Shown: piece after piece, positions 32,582-41,364 of the stretch
How positions within the stretch are numbered: the first letter of the stretch is position 1
How the letters are laid out: each line of letters opens with the position of its first letter
NCBI RefSeq assembly: GCF_004364325.1
Contig: NZ_SOCP01000013.1
Location: forward strand, 1-64,000
DNA length: 64,000 nucleotides
Direction of reading: 5' to 3'
DNA from: Actinophytocola oryzae
GTDB lineage: Bacteria; Actinomycetota; Actinomycetes; Mycobacteriales; Pseudonocardiaceae
Program-made: the position numbers and the translations under genes
Notes under the pieces: generated by a model
Seen by the model: only the letters and a program-made list of their open reading frames with translations
Database searches by the model: none
What the model was told of the DNA's origin: nothing

Positions 32582-33614
32582 CCGCGGCGGGCCGGTGGTC
32601 CGTCGGGCGGGCGGTGCTCCCCCGGACCACCAGGCGGGGCGGGTTGTCCTGGACCTCGGTGACGACCTCGCCGTTCAGCAGCGCCAGCAGGTGCTCGGCG
32701 AGCTGGCGGCCGTAGGCGGTGATGTCGCGGCTCACGGCGGTCAGGGGCGGGTGCGTGATCTCGCACAGCACCGAGTCGTCCCACGCCATGATCGACAGGT
32801 CGCCGGGGACCTGGACGCCCATCTCGTGGGCGACCGACACGCCGGCGACCGCCATCACGTCGTTGTCGTAGATGATCGCGGTCGGCGGGTTCGCGCCGGA
32901 GAGGAGCCGCCGCGTCGCCTGCGCGCCGCGCTCCGGGCTGTAGTCGGTGGGGATCGTGGTGGACCACTCCAGCTCGAGGCGGTCGGCCACCGAGTCGAAC
33001 GCGGCCGAGCGCAGCTCGTCGTGCAGCATGCCCGGCACGCCGCCGACCCGCGCGATCCGCCGGTGACGCAGCGCGGCCAGGTACTCGACCACCATCACCA
33101 TGGCGCTCGCGTCGTCGATCCACACCCCGGCCAGCGACCCGTGGTGGCCGGGGCCGCCGACGACCATCACCGGCAGGCGCAGCTCCTCGAGGACCGGCAC
33201 CCGCTTGTCGTCGACGCACAGGTCGATCAGGAACACGCCGTCGACCCGGCGTTCGGCCCACCAGCGGCGGTAGGTGGCGATCTCGGCGTCGTGGTCGGGC
33301 ACGACCTGCAGCAGCAGCGCGGTCTGCGTCGACGCCATGGCGGTCTCCATGCCCGAGATGAGCCGCATGAAGAACGGCTCGACCCCGAGCGTGCTCGCCG
33401 GCCGCGCCAGGACGAGGCCGAACGCGCCGGAACGCGCGCCGGACAGCGCCTTGGCCGCGCTGTTGGGGTGCCACCCCATCTCCAGCGCGAGCCGCAGCAC
33501 CCGCTGTCTGGTCGACTCCGACACGCCTGGCTGGCCGTTGAGGGCGTAGGACACCGCGCCCTTCGACAGTCCCGCCTGCCTGGCGACGTCGGCGATCGTC
33601 ACTCGTTTCGTCAC
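32571..33614 (-). CDS. LacI-family repressor of the Opp/glycosidase operon
   Basis: A 347-residue repressor. The helix-turn-helix (VTIADVARQAGLSKGAVSYALNG, about 5-27) and hinge (PNSAAKALSG) are classical LacI, followed by a sugar-binding-protein-like effector domain. GTG 33614 overlaps the upstream OppF stop in a GTGA; the longer frame is rejected. It is the last gene of the seven-gene minus-strand operon starting at 41135. A LacI-style palindrome TGAACCGGTTCA lies upstream of that operon and is the probable operator; the inducer would be the imported sugar or a cleavage product. Confidence 0.9.
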   Translation of the reverse strand: MTKRVTIADVARQAGLSKGAVSYALNGQPGVSESTRQRVLRLALEMGWHPNSAAKALSGARSGAFGLVLARPASTLGVEPFFMRLISGMETAMASTQTALLLQVVPDHDAEIATYRRWWAERRVDGVFLIDLCVDDKRVPVLEELRLPVMVVGGPGHHGSLAGVWIDDASAMVMVVEYLAALRHRRIARVGGVPGMLHDELRSAAFDSVADRLELEWSTTIPTDYSPERGAQATRRLLSGANPPTAIIYDNDVMAVAGVSVAHEMGVQVPGDLSIMAWDDSVLCEITHPPLTAVSRDITAYGRQLAEHLLALLNGEVVTEVQDNPPRLVVRGSTARPTDHRPAAVTG

Positions 33615-34519
33615 ACCGGTTCGCTCTTCCGTCCATGGTGGACATCCGCGTCGTCGAAGCATGCCACGAAGTGGTCGTCCTCGACCTGTTCGAGCGGCGC
33701 GTCACACTCGTGCGCACCGGTCTCCGGCACCGGCAGGTCCTCCCAGCGCACCCCCAGCCGGGGCACCGAGGCAAGCAGAGTGCGCGTGTACGGGTGCCTC
33801 GGGTCGCCGAACACCCGCTCGGTGCCGCCGCGCTCGACGATCCTGCCCTTGTGCAGGATCACCGCCTGGTCGGAGAGGTAGTTGCCGAGCGAGAGGTCGT
33901 GGGTGATGAACATGATGGCGAGACCGCGTTCCTTGAGGTCCGCCAACAGGTTCAGCACGTCGATGCGGGTCGACGCGTCGAGCATGCTGATGATCTCGTC
34001 GGCCACCAGCAGCTTGATGTCCAGCAGCAGCGCCCGCGCGACCAGCAGCCGCTGCAGCTGGCCGCCGGAGAGCTGGTGGGGGTACCTGCCCAGCACGAGG
34101 TCCGGGTTGAGGTTCACCGACCGGACCGACTCCACCACCCGGTCGCCCCACTCGTCGTCCTTCACGCCCGGGAAGTAGGACTGGCGGATCATCGCGAACA
34201 CGCGGTCCGCGCGGAAGATCGGGTTGTAGGTGCTGAAGGGGTCCTGGAACACGCCCTGCGCGTGCCGGTAGTACTCCTTGAGGCCGCCGCCCCGCAGGCC
34301 GGTGATGTCCTGGCCGTCGAAGGTGATCGTGCCCTCGGTCGGGCGCAGGAGCCGAAGGACCATCCTGCCGATCGTCGACTTGCCGCTGCCGCTCTCCCCG
34401 ATCAGCGACATGACCTGTCCCGGCTTCAGCTCGAAGCTCACGTCGCGGACGGCCTGGAGCGTGCCCCTGCCGAACGCGCCGACGCGGTAGGTCTTGGAGA
34501 CCCGGTCCAGCTTGAGCAT
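33611..34519 (-). CDS. Opp/Dpp-family ABC transporter ATPase, OppF-like
   Basis: A 302-residue nucleotide-binding subunit with Walker A GESGSGKST, signature LSGGQLQRL, Walker B LLVADEIISMLD and the oligopeptide-family C-terminal extension (DPRHPYTRTLLASVP). Walker B is followed by IISMLD rather than the usual PTSALD, a small deviation. The start at 34519 shares one base with the OppD stop (TGATG). With OppD, OppB, OppC and OppA it forms an importer; the operon context (glycosidase and LacI repressor) points to an oligosaccharide rather than a peptide. Confidence 0.92.
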   Translation of the reverse strand: MLKLDRVSKTYRVGAFGRGTLQAVRDVSFELKPGQVMSLIGESGSGKSTIGRMVLRLLRPTEGTITFDGQDITGLRGGGLKEYYRHAQGVFQDPFSTYNPIFRADRVFAMIRQSYFPGVKDDEWGDRVVESVRSVNLNPDLVLGRYPHQLSGGQLQRLLVARALLLDIKLLVADEIISMLDASTRIDVLNLLADLKERGLAIMFITHDLSLGNYLSDQAVILHKGRIVERGGTERVFGDPRHPYTRTLLASVPRLGVRWEDLPVPETGAHECDAPLEQVEDDHFVACFDDADVHHGRKSEPV

Positions 34520-35469
34520 CACATCGCCTTCCAGCACGCCACTTTGTGGTTCGCCGCGATCTCCACGAACGGCGGTTGCTCTGCGCACTTGTCGAACGCG
34601 AGCGGGCAGCGGTCGCGGAACCGGCAGCCGGGCGGCGGGTTCAGCAGCGCGGGTGGGCTGCCCGCGATGCCGGTGAGCCGCTTCCCGCTGTAGCGCACGC
34701 CGACCTCGGGGAGCGAGGAGATCAGCATCTGCGTGTACGGGTGCCGTGGCTCGGAGACCATCACGTCGGTCGGTGCCGTCTCGGCCAGCCTGCCCGCGTA
34801 CATGACCGTGATCGAGTCGGCGATCTGGTACACCAGCGACACGTCGTGGGTGATCACGATCATGCCGCGGACCAGTTCGTGGTCCCGGAAGGACGCCAGC
34901 GCGAGCGCGACCGCGCGTTGCGTGGACACGTCCAGTGCCGAGGTCACCTCGTCCGCGATCAGCAGCGACGGGTTGAGCAGCGTGGAGATCACCATCACCA
35001 TGCGCTGCTTCATCCCGCCGGACAGCTCGATCGGGTACCGGTCGAGCACCGCGCGGTCGAGGCCGACGAGGTCGAGGCGGCGGTTCAGCTCGTCCCGCAC
35101 GGTCGAGAACCTGATCTTGCGGGACTCGACCAGCTCGCGGACCATCCTGCCGATCTTGCGGGTCGGGTTCATCGCGCTCATGGCGTACTGCGGGACGATC
35201 GACACGTCGGAGAACCGGAACTTGTTCATGGCCACCGTGTCGCCGATCGGCAGCTCCACGCCGTCGAGGGTGACCGTGCCGCCGACGTGCCGCATCCGGC
35301 CGTCCATCCGGATCAGGCTCTTGCCCAGCGTGGTCTTCCCGGACCCCGACTCGCCGACGAGGCCCATGATCTCCCCGTCCGCCAACGAGAACGTGACGCC
35401 GTCGAGAGCGTGCACCGGCCCGCGGGTCGTCTGGTAGTGAACCTCGAGGTTCTCAACCGTCAGGCTCAT
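34519..35469 (-). CDS. Opp/Dpp-family ABC transporter ATPase, OppD-like
   Basis: A 316-residue ATPase with Walker A GESGSGKTT, signature LSGGMKQRM, Walker B LLIADEVTSALD and the C-terminal cysteine-containing PPGCRFRDRCPLAFDKC extension typical of OppD (some homologues bind an iron-sulfur cluster there). ATG 35469 has GAGGGG upstream. It is separated from the permease gene by a 76-base gap that holds the CTCCGCAAGCTC repeat. It energises import together with the OppF-like partner. Confidence 0.93.
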   Translation of the reverse strand: MSLTVENLEVHYQTTRGPVHALDGVTFSLADGEIMGLVGESGSGKTTLGKSLIRMDGRMRHVGGTVTLDGVELPIGDTVAMNKFRFSDVSIVPQYAMSAMNPTRKIGRMVRELVESRKIRFSTVRDELNRRLDLVGLDRAVLDRYPIELSGGMKQRMVMVISTLLNPSLLIADEVTSALDVSTQRAVALALASFRDHELVRGMIVITHDVSLVYQIADSITVMYAGRLAETAPTDVMVSEPRHPYTQMLISSLPEVGVRYSGKRLTGIAGSPPALLNPPPGCRFRDRCPLAFDKCAEQPPFVEIAANHKVACWKAM

Positions 35470-35518
35470 GACGACCCCTCGCAGGCTCCGGGTCGCCGCT
35501 CGCGGTCGCCCTGTGTCT

Positions 35519-35545
35519 GATTGTTCGCTCCGCAAGCTCGGCTCA
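35519..35545. repeat. Post-stop intercistronic element with CTCCGCAAGCTC
   Basis: It begins GATTGTTCGCTCC and directly abuts the stop codon of the OppC-like gene. It nearly matches 5755-5781. Confidence 0.7.
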
Positions 35546-36496
35546 TCACATCTCCCGGAGCTTGGGGTTGAAGACCTCGTCGAGGCCCACGTTCATGATG
35601 TAGAGCGAGCCGACGATCGTGGTGATGGCGAGTCCCGGTGGGATGAACCACCACCACAGGCCGAGGTTCATCGCGCTCCACTGCTTGGCGTGGTTGAGCA
35701 TCAGGCCGAGCGAGACGCCCTCGGAGGGGCCGAGGCCGATGAAGTCCAGCGTCGCGGCGATGAGCACCGCGCTGCCGAACAGCAGGATGACCACCATGAA
35801 CAGGTAGGAGGCCATGTTCGGCGCGATCTCACGGAAGATGATCCGCCGCACGGGCGCACCGGAGAGCTTCGCGAGGTCAACGAACTCCCTGCTGCGCAAC
35901 GAGAGTGTCTGCGCCCGCACGGCACGGGCCACCCACGGCCAGGAGAACAGGCCGATGATGACCGACTGGGACAGCACGGTGCGCACGTCGAGGTAGGCCG
36001 CGATGACCATCAGCACCGCGAGCACCGGCAGCACCAGCACGATGTTCGTGACCATGTTGAGGATCTCGTCGAGCATGCCGCCCCGGTAGCCGGACGTGAA
36101 CCCCACGACCATGCCGACCACTCCGGCGATGAGCGCGGCGATGCTCCCGACGAGGAACGTCGCCCGCAGCCCGTGGACGAACTCGTTGAACACGTCCTGC
36201 CCGAACGTGGTGGTGCCGAACCAGTACTCGCCGGACGGCGGCGCGGACTGCGGGCCGACGTAGGCGAGCGGGTCGTCCGCGGTGAAGAACGGCCCCAGCA
36301 GTGCGAGGAGCAGGAACGCCACCACGACCGCAAGGCCGCCGACGAGCTTCTTGTTGCGCAGTGCGAAGTGCAGTGCCTCGCGACGCATCGGGCCCGCGTG
36401 GATGGTCGCCACGCCGGGCACGGTGGCCAGCTCGGACGCCGCCGCGCCGACGGGGGTCGGCTCGACGTCGGCGATGTCGGCCCTTGGCTCGGTCAC
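35546..36496 (-). CDS. Opp-family ABC permease, OppC-like
   Basis: A 316-residue permease. A hydrophilic N-terminal tail (about 1-45) precedes TM1, a substrate-side segment (PPSGEYWFGTTTFGQDVFNEFVHGLR, typical of DppC/OppC) and five further spans with the EAA-type cytoplasmic loop (REFVDLAKLSGAPVRRIIFREIAPN). GTG 36496 overlaps the OppB-like stop (GTGA). It pairs with the OppB-like protein to form the membrane channel. Confidence 0.92.
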   Translation of the reverse strand: MTEPRADIADVEPTPVGAAASELATVPGVATIHAGPMRREALHFALRNKKLVGGLAVVVAFLLLALLGPFFTADDPLAYVGPQSAPPSGEYWFGTTTFGQDVFNEFVHGLRATFLVGSIAALIAGVVGMVVGFTSGYRGGMLDEILNMVTNIVLVLPVLAVLMVIAAYLDVRTVLSQSVIIGLFSWPWVARAVRAQTLSLRSREFVDLAKLSGAPVRRIIFREIAPNMASYLFMVVILLFGSAVLIAATLDFIGLGPSEGVSLGLMLNHAKQWSAMNLGLWWWFIPPGLAITTIVGSLYIMNVGLDEVFNPKLREM

Positions 36497-37485
36497 GCCG
36501 CACCTCCCATCCCCACGCGGGTGCGTGGATCGACCAGCACGTAGACGACGTCGATGAGGAAGTTCGCCACCAGCACTCCGATGACGACGAACAGGAACAC
36601 ACCCTGCAGCAGGAACAGGTCGTTCGCGCTGATGGCCTGCAGCACCAGGTAGCCGAGCCCCCGGTAGTCGAAGACGATCTCGGTCACGACCTGGCCGCCG
36701 ATGATCACCCCGAGCTGCAGTGCGAGGCCGGTGACCTGCGGCAGCACCGCGTTGCGGAAGGCGTAGCGGCGCACGAGCCGCTGCGGCGCGCCCAGTGCGC
36801 CGAGGTAGTGCGAGTAGTCCGCCTCCAGCTCGTAGATCACGAGGTTGCGCATGCCGATGGCCCAGCCGCCGAACATCACCAGGAACAGCGACAGGAACGG
36901 CAGGAACCAGTGGCTGATCAGGTCCTCGATGAACACCCAGGTCCACGCGGGCTGCAGCGTCGCGGAGAAGCTGCGGCCGACCGGGAAGACACCCGCGACC
37001 TTCCCGAGTGCCCACGCCAGCAGGATCGCGAGCCACATGTACGGCGTCGCGGTCAGGATGTACCAGACGGGCAGGACAGCGTTGTCGAGCACCTTCTTGC
37101 GTGCCGCGTACGCGCCGAACTTGTTGCCCGCCCACCAGCTCAGCAGGATGGCGGGCAACAGGAGCCCGAGCGTGTACGGCACGGCCGCGAGGATGATCGA
37201 GCCGACCGGCTGCGGGTAGGCCCACAGGCTCGTGCCGAAGTTGCCCTGGAGCAGTTCACCCCAGAAGTTGAGGTACTGCTTCCAGATCGGCAGGTCGAAG
37301 CCGAACAGGCGCGTGTAGTAGTCCTGCATGGCGGCGACCCCGGCCGGGTCCTGCAACCCGGCACGGGTCACCATGCTGCGCACCGGGTCCCCCGGCATGA
37401 AGCGCGGGATCAGCCAGTTGATGGTCACCGCGACGAAGAACGTCAGGGCGTAGATCCCGAGCTTCCTGCCGAAGTACCGTCCCAT
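36493..37485 (-). CDS. Opp-family ABC permease, OppB-like
   Basis: A 330-residue permease. It has the OppB/DppB layout: an N-terminal span with FFVAVTINWLIPRFMPGDP, a long external loop carrying LPIWKQYLNFWGELLQGNFG, then a five-helix core with the EAA-type loop (ADYSHYLGALGAPQRLVRRYAFRNAVLPQV). It ends DPRTRVGMGGAA. It lies seven bases after the binding-protein gene, so the two are cotranscribed. Confidence 0.93.
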   Translation of the reverse strand: MGRYFGRKLGIYALTFFVAVTINWLIPRFMPGDPVRSMVTRAGLQDPAGVAAMQDYYTRLFGFDLPIWKQYLNFWGELLQGNFGTSLWAYPQPVGSIILAAVPYTLGLLLPAILLSWWAGNKFGAYAARKKVLDNAVLPVWYILTATPYMWLAILLAWALGKVAGVFPVGRSFSATLQPAWTWVFIEDLISHWFLPFLSLFLVMFGGWAIGMRNLVIYELEADYSHYLGALGAPQRLVRRYAFRNAVLPQVTGLALQLGVIIGGQVVTEIVFDYRGLGYLVLQAISANDLFLLQGVFLFVVIGVLVANFLIDVVYVLVDPRTRVGMGGAA

Positions 37486-37492
37486 CGCTACG

Positions 37493-39217
37493 TCACTTCT
37501 CCTGCGGTGCTGGCTTCAGCTCGGCCAGCATCTTGATCGCGCCCCGCTGCAGGTAGCCGTGCCACATCGTGGGCAGGACCTGCGCACCCTCGGCGTCGGA
37601 CGGCCAGTTCGTCCACACGGAGTTGCTGTACTGGGACCAGAGGCCGTTGTACCACAACGGGATCACCGGCTCGTCGGTCAGCTGGATCTGCTGGAGCTGC
37701 TTGGTGACGGCGTTCATGCCGGCCAGGTCGTCGACCTTCGTCGCGTCGAGCTGGGTGACGAGGTCCCACGCCTGCTGGTTCTCGTAGCGGCCGTAGTTGA
37801 TCGTCGTCTGCTTCTCGAGCACCGGCAGCCCGAAGACGTACTCGTAGTACCGCCACGGCGTGTTGTCCATCTGACGGTCGTTGTTGAGGATCAGGTCGAA
37901 CTGGCCGGACTCGCGCTGGTCCTGCACGACCTCCGCGGCCGGGGTCTCGGAGGTGATCTGGATGCCGGCGGCCTTGGCGCTGTCGGCGATCACGCGGGCG
38001 GCCTCGTTCCAGTCCGTCCAGCCCGACGGCGTGGCGAGCTTCAGCGTGACCGGCGAGCCGTCCTTGTTCTCGACGAACCCGTCACCGTTGGTGTCCCGGT
38101 AACCCGCCTGGGACAGCAGGGTCTTGGCCTGGCCGGTGTCGAAGGTCGGGCCCAGCTCGTCGACGGTGCCCTTGTCGATGTACTTGTCCCAGATGGGCAG
38201 CAGGCCCGTGGGGTTCGCCTTCTCCACGATGTTGCTGTACACCGAGTTCACGATTTTGTCGGTGTCGATGGAGTAGGCGAGCGCGCGGCGGAAGGCCGCG
38301 TCGTTCATCGGCGCCTTGGTGGTGTTGGGGATCAGCCACGTGGTGTTGGCGGCCAGCATGTACGGCGCGTCCTTGAAGTAGGTCTGCAGCTTGTAGCCGC
38401 CCTTGACCAGTGACGCGATGCCGGGCAGGAAGTTGTTGGACAGGTCGATGTCACCCTGGAGCACCTGGCCGAGCGCGGCCTCGTTGCTGGTGTTGACGAT
38501 GTCGATGATGTAATTGGGCTTCATGTCCATGCCCAGGGCGTCCTTGCCCCACCACTTGTCGTTCTTCTTCCAGACCATGCGGTCCTGGTCGTGCGTCTCG
38601 ACCACGTACGGCCCGGAGCCGACCGGCTTGTCGAAGTTCGCCCCTTGCATGACGTCCTTCTCGGACTTGCCCTCCCACACGTGCTTGGGCACGATCGGGT
38701 TGAAGTAGACCCAGTTCGCCCACTGCTGGTAGTGCGGTTCCTCGAAGGTGACCTTTGTCGTCCTGTCGTCGACGGCCGTGACCGACTCGATGGAGCCGAA
38801 CAGCGGGTTGTAGGGCACCGTCTTCATCTTGCCGAGGTTGATCGTGAACGCCACGTCGTCGGCCGTGATCGGCTTGCCGTCGCTCCACGTGAGACCGTCG
38901 CGCAGCGTCACCTCGTAGGTCTTGTCGTCGACCCACTTCTCGCTGTCGGCGAGCCACGGCTCGAACTTGTCGGTGAGGGGGTCGTAGAGGAACAGGGTCT
39001 CGTAGAGGAGCCCGACCGTGCCGGTCGCGTAGTCGTTCTGCCGGAAGGGGTTCGCGTTGCTCGGGGGCCCCCACTGCGTGCCGCTGGTGAAGAGCGTCTC
39101 GTTGCGCGGGTACGAACCGGTGGAGCTGCTCGCACCGTCGCCCTCCGCCCCCGTACAGGCGGCCGCGAGTAAGCCGGCCGCGACGAGGATGGTCAGGAAA
39201 CGCTTACGTTGCCGCAT
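37493..39217 (-). CDS. Opp-family extracellular solute-binding lipoprotein
   Basis: A 574-residue family-5 binding protein. The lipobox is LLAAAC (Cys21), followed by a Ser/Gly-rich tether and the family-5 landmarks WLADSEKWVDDKTYEVTLRDGLTWSDGKPITADDVAFTI and PMNDAAFRRALAYSID. Large family-5 proteins bind peptides, but a branch in Thermotoga and other bacteria binds manno- or cello-oligosaccharides. The gene is 16 bases after the clan-A glycosidase gene, which favours a sugar ligand (inference). ATG 39217 follows AGGAGAAGG. Confidence 0.92.
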   Translation of the reverse strand: MRQRKRFLTILVAAGLLAAACTGAEGDGASSSTGSYPRNETLFTSGTQWGPPSNANPFRQNDYATGTVGLLYETLFLYDPLTDKFEPWLADSEKWVDDKTYEVTLRDGLTWSDGKPITADDVAFTINLGKMKTVPYNPLFGSIESVTAVDDRTTKVTFEEPHYQQWANWVYFNPIVPKHVWEGKSEKDVMQGANFDKPVGSGPYVVETHDQDRMVWKKNDKWWGKDALGMDMKPNYIIDIVNTSNEAALGQVLQGDIDLSNNFLPGIASLVKGGYKLQTYFKDAPYMLAANTTWLIPNTTKAPMNDAAFRRALAYSIDTDKIVNSVYSNIVEKANPTGLLPIWDKYIDKGTVDELGPTFDTGQAKTLLSQAGYRDTNGDGFVENKDGSPVTLKLATPSGWTDWNEAARVIADSAKAAGIQITSETPAAEVVQDQRESGQFDLILNNDRQMDNTPWRYYEYVFGLPVLEKQTTINYGRYENQQAWDLVTQLDATKVDDLAGMNAVTKQLQQIQLTDEPVIPLWYNGLWSQYSNSVWTNWPSDAEGAQVLPTMWHGYLQRGAIKMLAELKPAPQEK

Positions 39218-39233
39218 GGCGCCTTCTCCTAGT

Positions 39234-41135
39234 TCAGGAATCCTTGTGTGACAACACCCGCACGCCATACGGGTGCATGGTCACCTCGTCGACGGGCTCC
39301 CCCGTCGCGAGGTCGGTCAACCGGCCCCCCACAACCGGTTTCACCGTGAGCTCCTCCTCCGCCTGGCTGACCAGCCAGACGAACCGTCTGCCGTCCCGGT
39401 GGCGCAGCTCGGCCGAGTGGACGAGCGGGTCGGCGACGGTGACCGGCCGTGACACGCCGGCCATGGCCCCCAGCGCGTCGTAGATCCGGTACGTGGGTTC
39501 GGGGTTGACGTGCGGCAGCGCCGCGGCCATCCCCTCGAGTGGGAACGTGCACAGCACCAGGTGGCCGGCACCGTGCGACCGCCGCAGCAGCACGGGTTCA
39601 CCGTGCTGGTCGACGGCGACGACCTCCGCGTCCGTGGCCCGCACCGGTAGGTAGGACCGGGCGTGCTCGTTGCCCCCGGCGCGGAAGGTGAGCGTCGTCC
39701 CCGCACTCAGCGACCCGAGGTCGGCGACGAAGCTCACGGTGACCTCGTCGTCGGCGACCGGGTCCACCAGCCCGTACCGCAGCCGGTGCTCGACGCCGAA
39801 CATCCCGTTGACGTCCGCGTGCCACAGCCCGCGCTGCACCCCGTGGTTGCCGGGGCTGTAGGACACGTAGACGACGGCCCCGTCCTCGGCGAACCCCGCG
39901 AGGTCACGCCAGGCTGGGGCGGTGAGCTGTTTGGCGGACGGGACGAGGTAGAGCTTGCGGCCCGCGGGCAGGCCGTCCCGTTCCCGGGCCGTGCGCACCG
40001 GCAGGTCCGCCTCGCGCGCGGCGACGAACGCCTGGCGCAGCACGTCGAACACGTAGGTGTGGTCACCGGCCTCGGTGAACGGGTAGGCGTGTTCGAGGTA
40101 GGAGGGCACGACGAGTGCGGTCTCGCTGTCCGGCCGCACACAGCCGGGCAGGTCGACGTGCGCGATGACCTCGGCGAACGCCCTGACCTCACGCAGCGCG
40201 GGCTTGGGGTTCCCGTCGACGTCGGTGAGCCCGAACCGCATCTCGAACGCGTGGTGGCGGTAGGGGTCCTGTTCGTGGAGGTTGTCGTAGTCGCTGTTGT
40301 TCCAGCCGATCCAGCCGGTGGCGCCGGCGAGCAGCGAGTTGTGCAGGATCTGGCGGTAGTAGTGGGCGGCGTGCTCGCGGGAGACGAACGCGTCGGTGAC
40401 GCCGAACTCCTCCAGCACGACCGGTTTGCCGCTGAACCCGGCCAGCTCGCAGACGAACGCCGCGGTGAGGTGCTGGCGCACGACGTCGTTCTCCATGCGG
40501 TACACGTGGGGCCCGACGAAGTCGGTCAGCTCGGCCAGGTCGCGCACGGAGAAGCCGTTGTCGGAGCCGGTGACCTCCATCCCCCAGGCGCCGTCACCGA
40601 TGGAGACGGGCTGGGTGCCGCCGCCCGCGCGGACGGCCTGCACCATGAGCTGCGCCCAGGCGGTGACGGTGTCCCTGGTGGCGGGTTCGCCGTAGATCGG
40701 CATCTCGTTGGAGATCAGCCAGCCTGCGACGGCGGGGTGCTCGTGGAACCGGGCGGTCATGCGCTCGACGAACCATGCCTGGCGGGCGACCATCCAGACG
40801 TCGCCGTAGAGGTCGCGGCCCTGCCGCCACACGGGGTCCCAGTTCTCCCCGGACATGTGCCCGACGATGAAGGTCGGCACGGTGGCCATCCCCGCGTCGG
40901 TGTGCCGGTCGAGGAAGTCGGCGAACCGCTCGACCATGACGTCGTCGACCCGGTCGGGCTCCGGCATGAAGTCGGGCCAGTAGAAGAAGGAGCGGGTGAG
41001 GTTCATGCCGTGCTCGCGCAGCACGGACAGCTCCCGCGCGATCAGGCCCGAGTCGTAGCCGCGCCACATCAGCGGCCCACCGGACCGCGACCAGAAGTTG
41101 GCACCGAGCCACGGCTGCCCGTCGTGCAGAAGCAT
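39234..41135 (-). CDS. Intracellular clan-A glycoside hydrolase (GH5/GH42-like barrel)
   Basis: A 633-residue protein without a signal peptide, so it acts on imported sugar. The N-terminal TIM barrel has acid/base Glu in GWLISNEMPIYG, nucleophile Glu in VVLEEFGVTD and GWIGWNNSD, typical of clan GH-A. Glutamine-amidotransferase-like and beta-sandwich regions follow (about 345-633), recalling GH42 or GH5 mannanase/mannosidase layouts. Specificity cannot be read; beta-mannoside, beta-galactoside and cello-oligosaccharide are all possible. It is the first gene of the operon, about 115 bases downstream of the TGAACCGGTTCA palindrome. ATG 41135 has GGAGG upstream. Confidence 0.8.
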   Translation of the reverse strand: MLLHDGQPWLGANFWSRSGGPLMWRGYDSGLIARELSVLREHGMNLTRSFFYWPDFMPEPDRVDDVMVERFADFLDRHTDAGMATVPTFIVGHMSGENWDPVWRQGRDLYGDVWMVARQAWFVERMTARFHEHPAVAGWLISNEMPIYGEPATRDTVTAWAQLMVQAVRAGGGTQPVSIGDGAWGMEVTGSDNGFSVRDLAELTDFVGPHVYRMENDVVRQHLTAAFVCELAGFSGKPVVLEEFGVTDAFVSREHAAHYYRQILHNSLLAGATGWIGWNNSDYDNLHEQDPYRHHAFEMRFGLTDVDGNPKPALREVRAFAEVIAHVDLPGCVRPDSETALVVPSYLEHAYPFTEAGDHTYVFDVLRQAFVAAREADLPVRTARERDGLPAGRKLYLVPSAKQLTAPAWRDLAGFAEDGAVVYVSYSPGNHGVQRGLWHADVNGMFGVEHRLRYGLVDPVADDEVTVSFVADLGSLSAGTTLTFRAGGNEHARSYLPVRATDAEVVAVDQHGEPVLLRRSHGAGHLVLCTFPLEGMAAALPHVNPEPTYRIYDALGAMAGVSRPVTVADPLVHSAELRHRDGRRFVWLVSQAEEELTVKPVVGGRLTDLATGEPVDEVTMHPYGVRVLSHKDS

Positions 41136-41248
41136 CGTCGCCTCCCAGCACGCACGCCAACTGAACCGCGTAAGTATCGGTCCGGTGGTCGAGCGCTTGT
41201 CGACGCGCAGCTTACGACAGCCGTCAAGCCGAAAACCAGACCTGACGA

Positions 41249-41260
41249 TGAACCGGTTCA
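41249..41260. promoter_or_regulatory. LacI-type operator for the Opp/glycosidase operon
   Basis: TGAACCGGTTCA is a perfect 12-bp palindrome with the central CG of LacI-family operators. A half-site TGAACCG recurs at 41162-41168, nearer the start codon. Confidence 0.7.
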
Positions 41261-41300
41261 GTAACGAAGCCTAAATTTGGGAGCGCGCACGGCGCCCAGG

Positions 41301-41355
41301 TGCACTGAAGGACGTCTTCCTGACGCTGAGCGTCAGGAAGGCGTCCTTCAGTGCG
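41301..41355. repeat. Hairpin-forming palindromic repeat, copy near sugar permease
   Basis: About 26-bp arms with one G-T type mismatch (41302-41327 and 41329-41354) leave almost no loop. It lies ten bases after the permease stop and may also act as the terminator of the arabinose transport operon. Confidence 0.9.
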
Positions 41356-41364
41356 TTGGGGCCG

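Noticed and set aside
41276..41294. TTGGGAGCGCGCACGG as a possible CebR box
   Set aside because: Only one half-site of the palindrome is present and no cellulase gene is adjacent.
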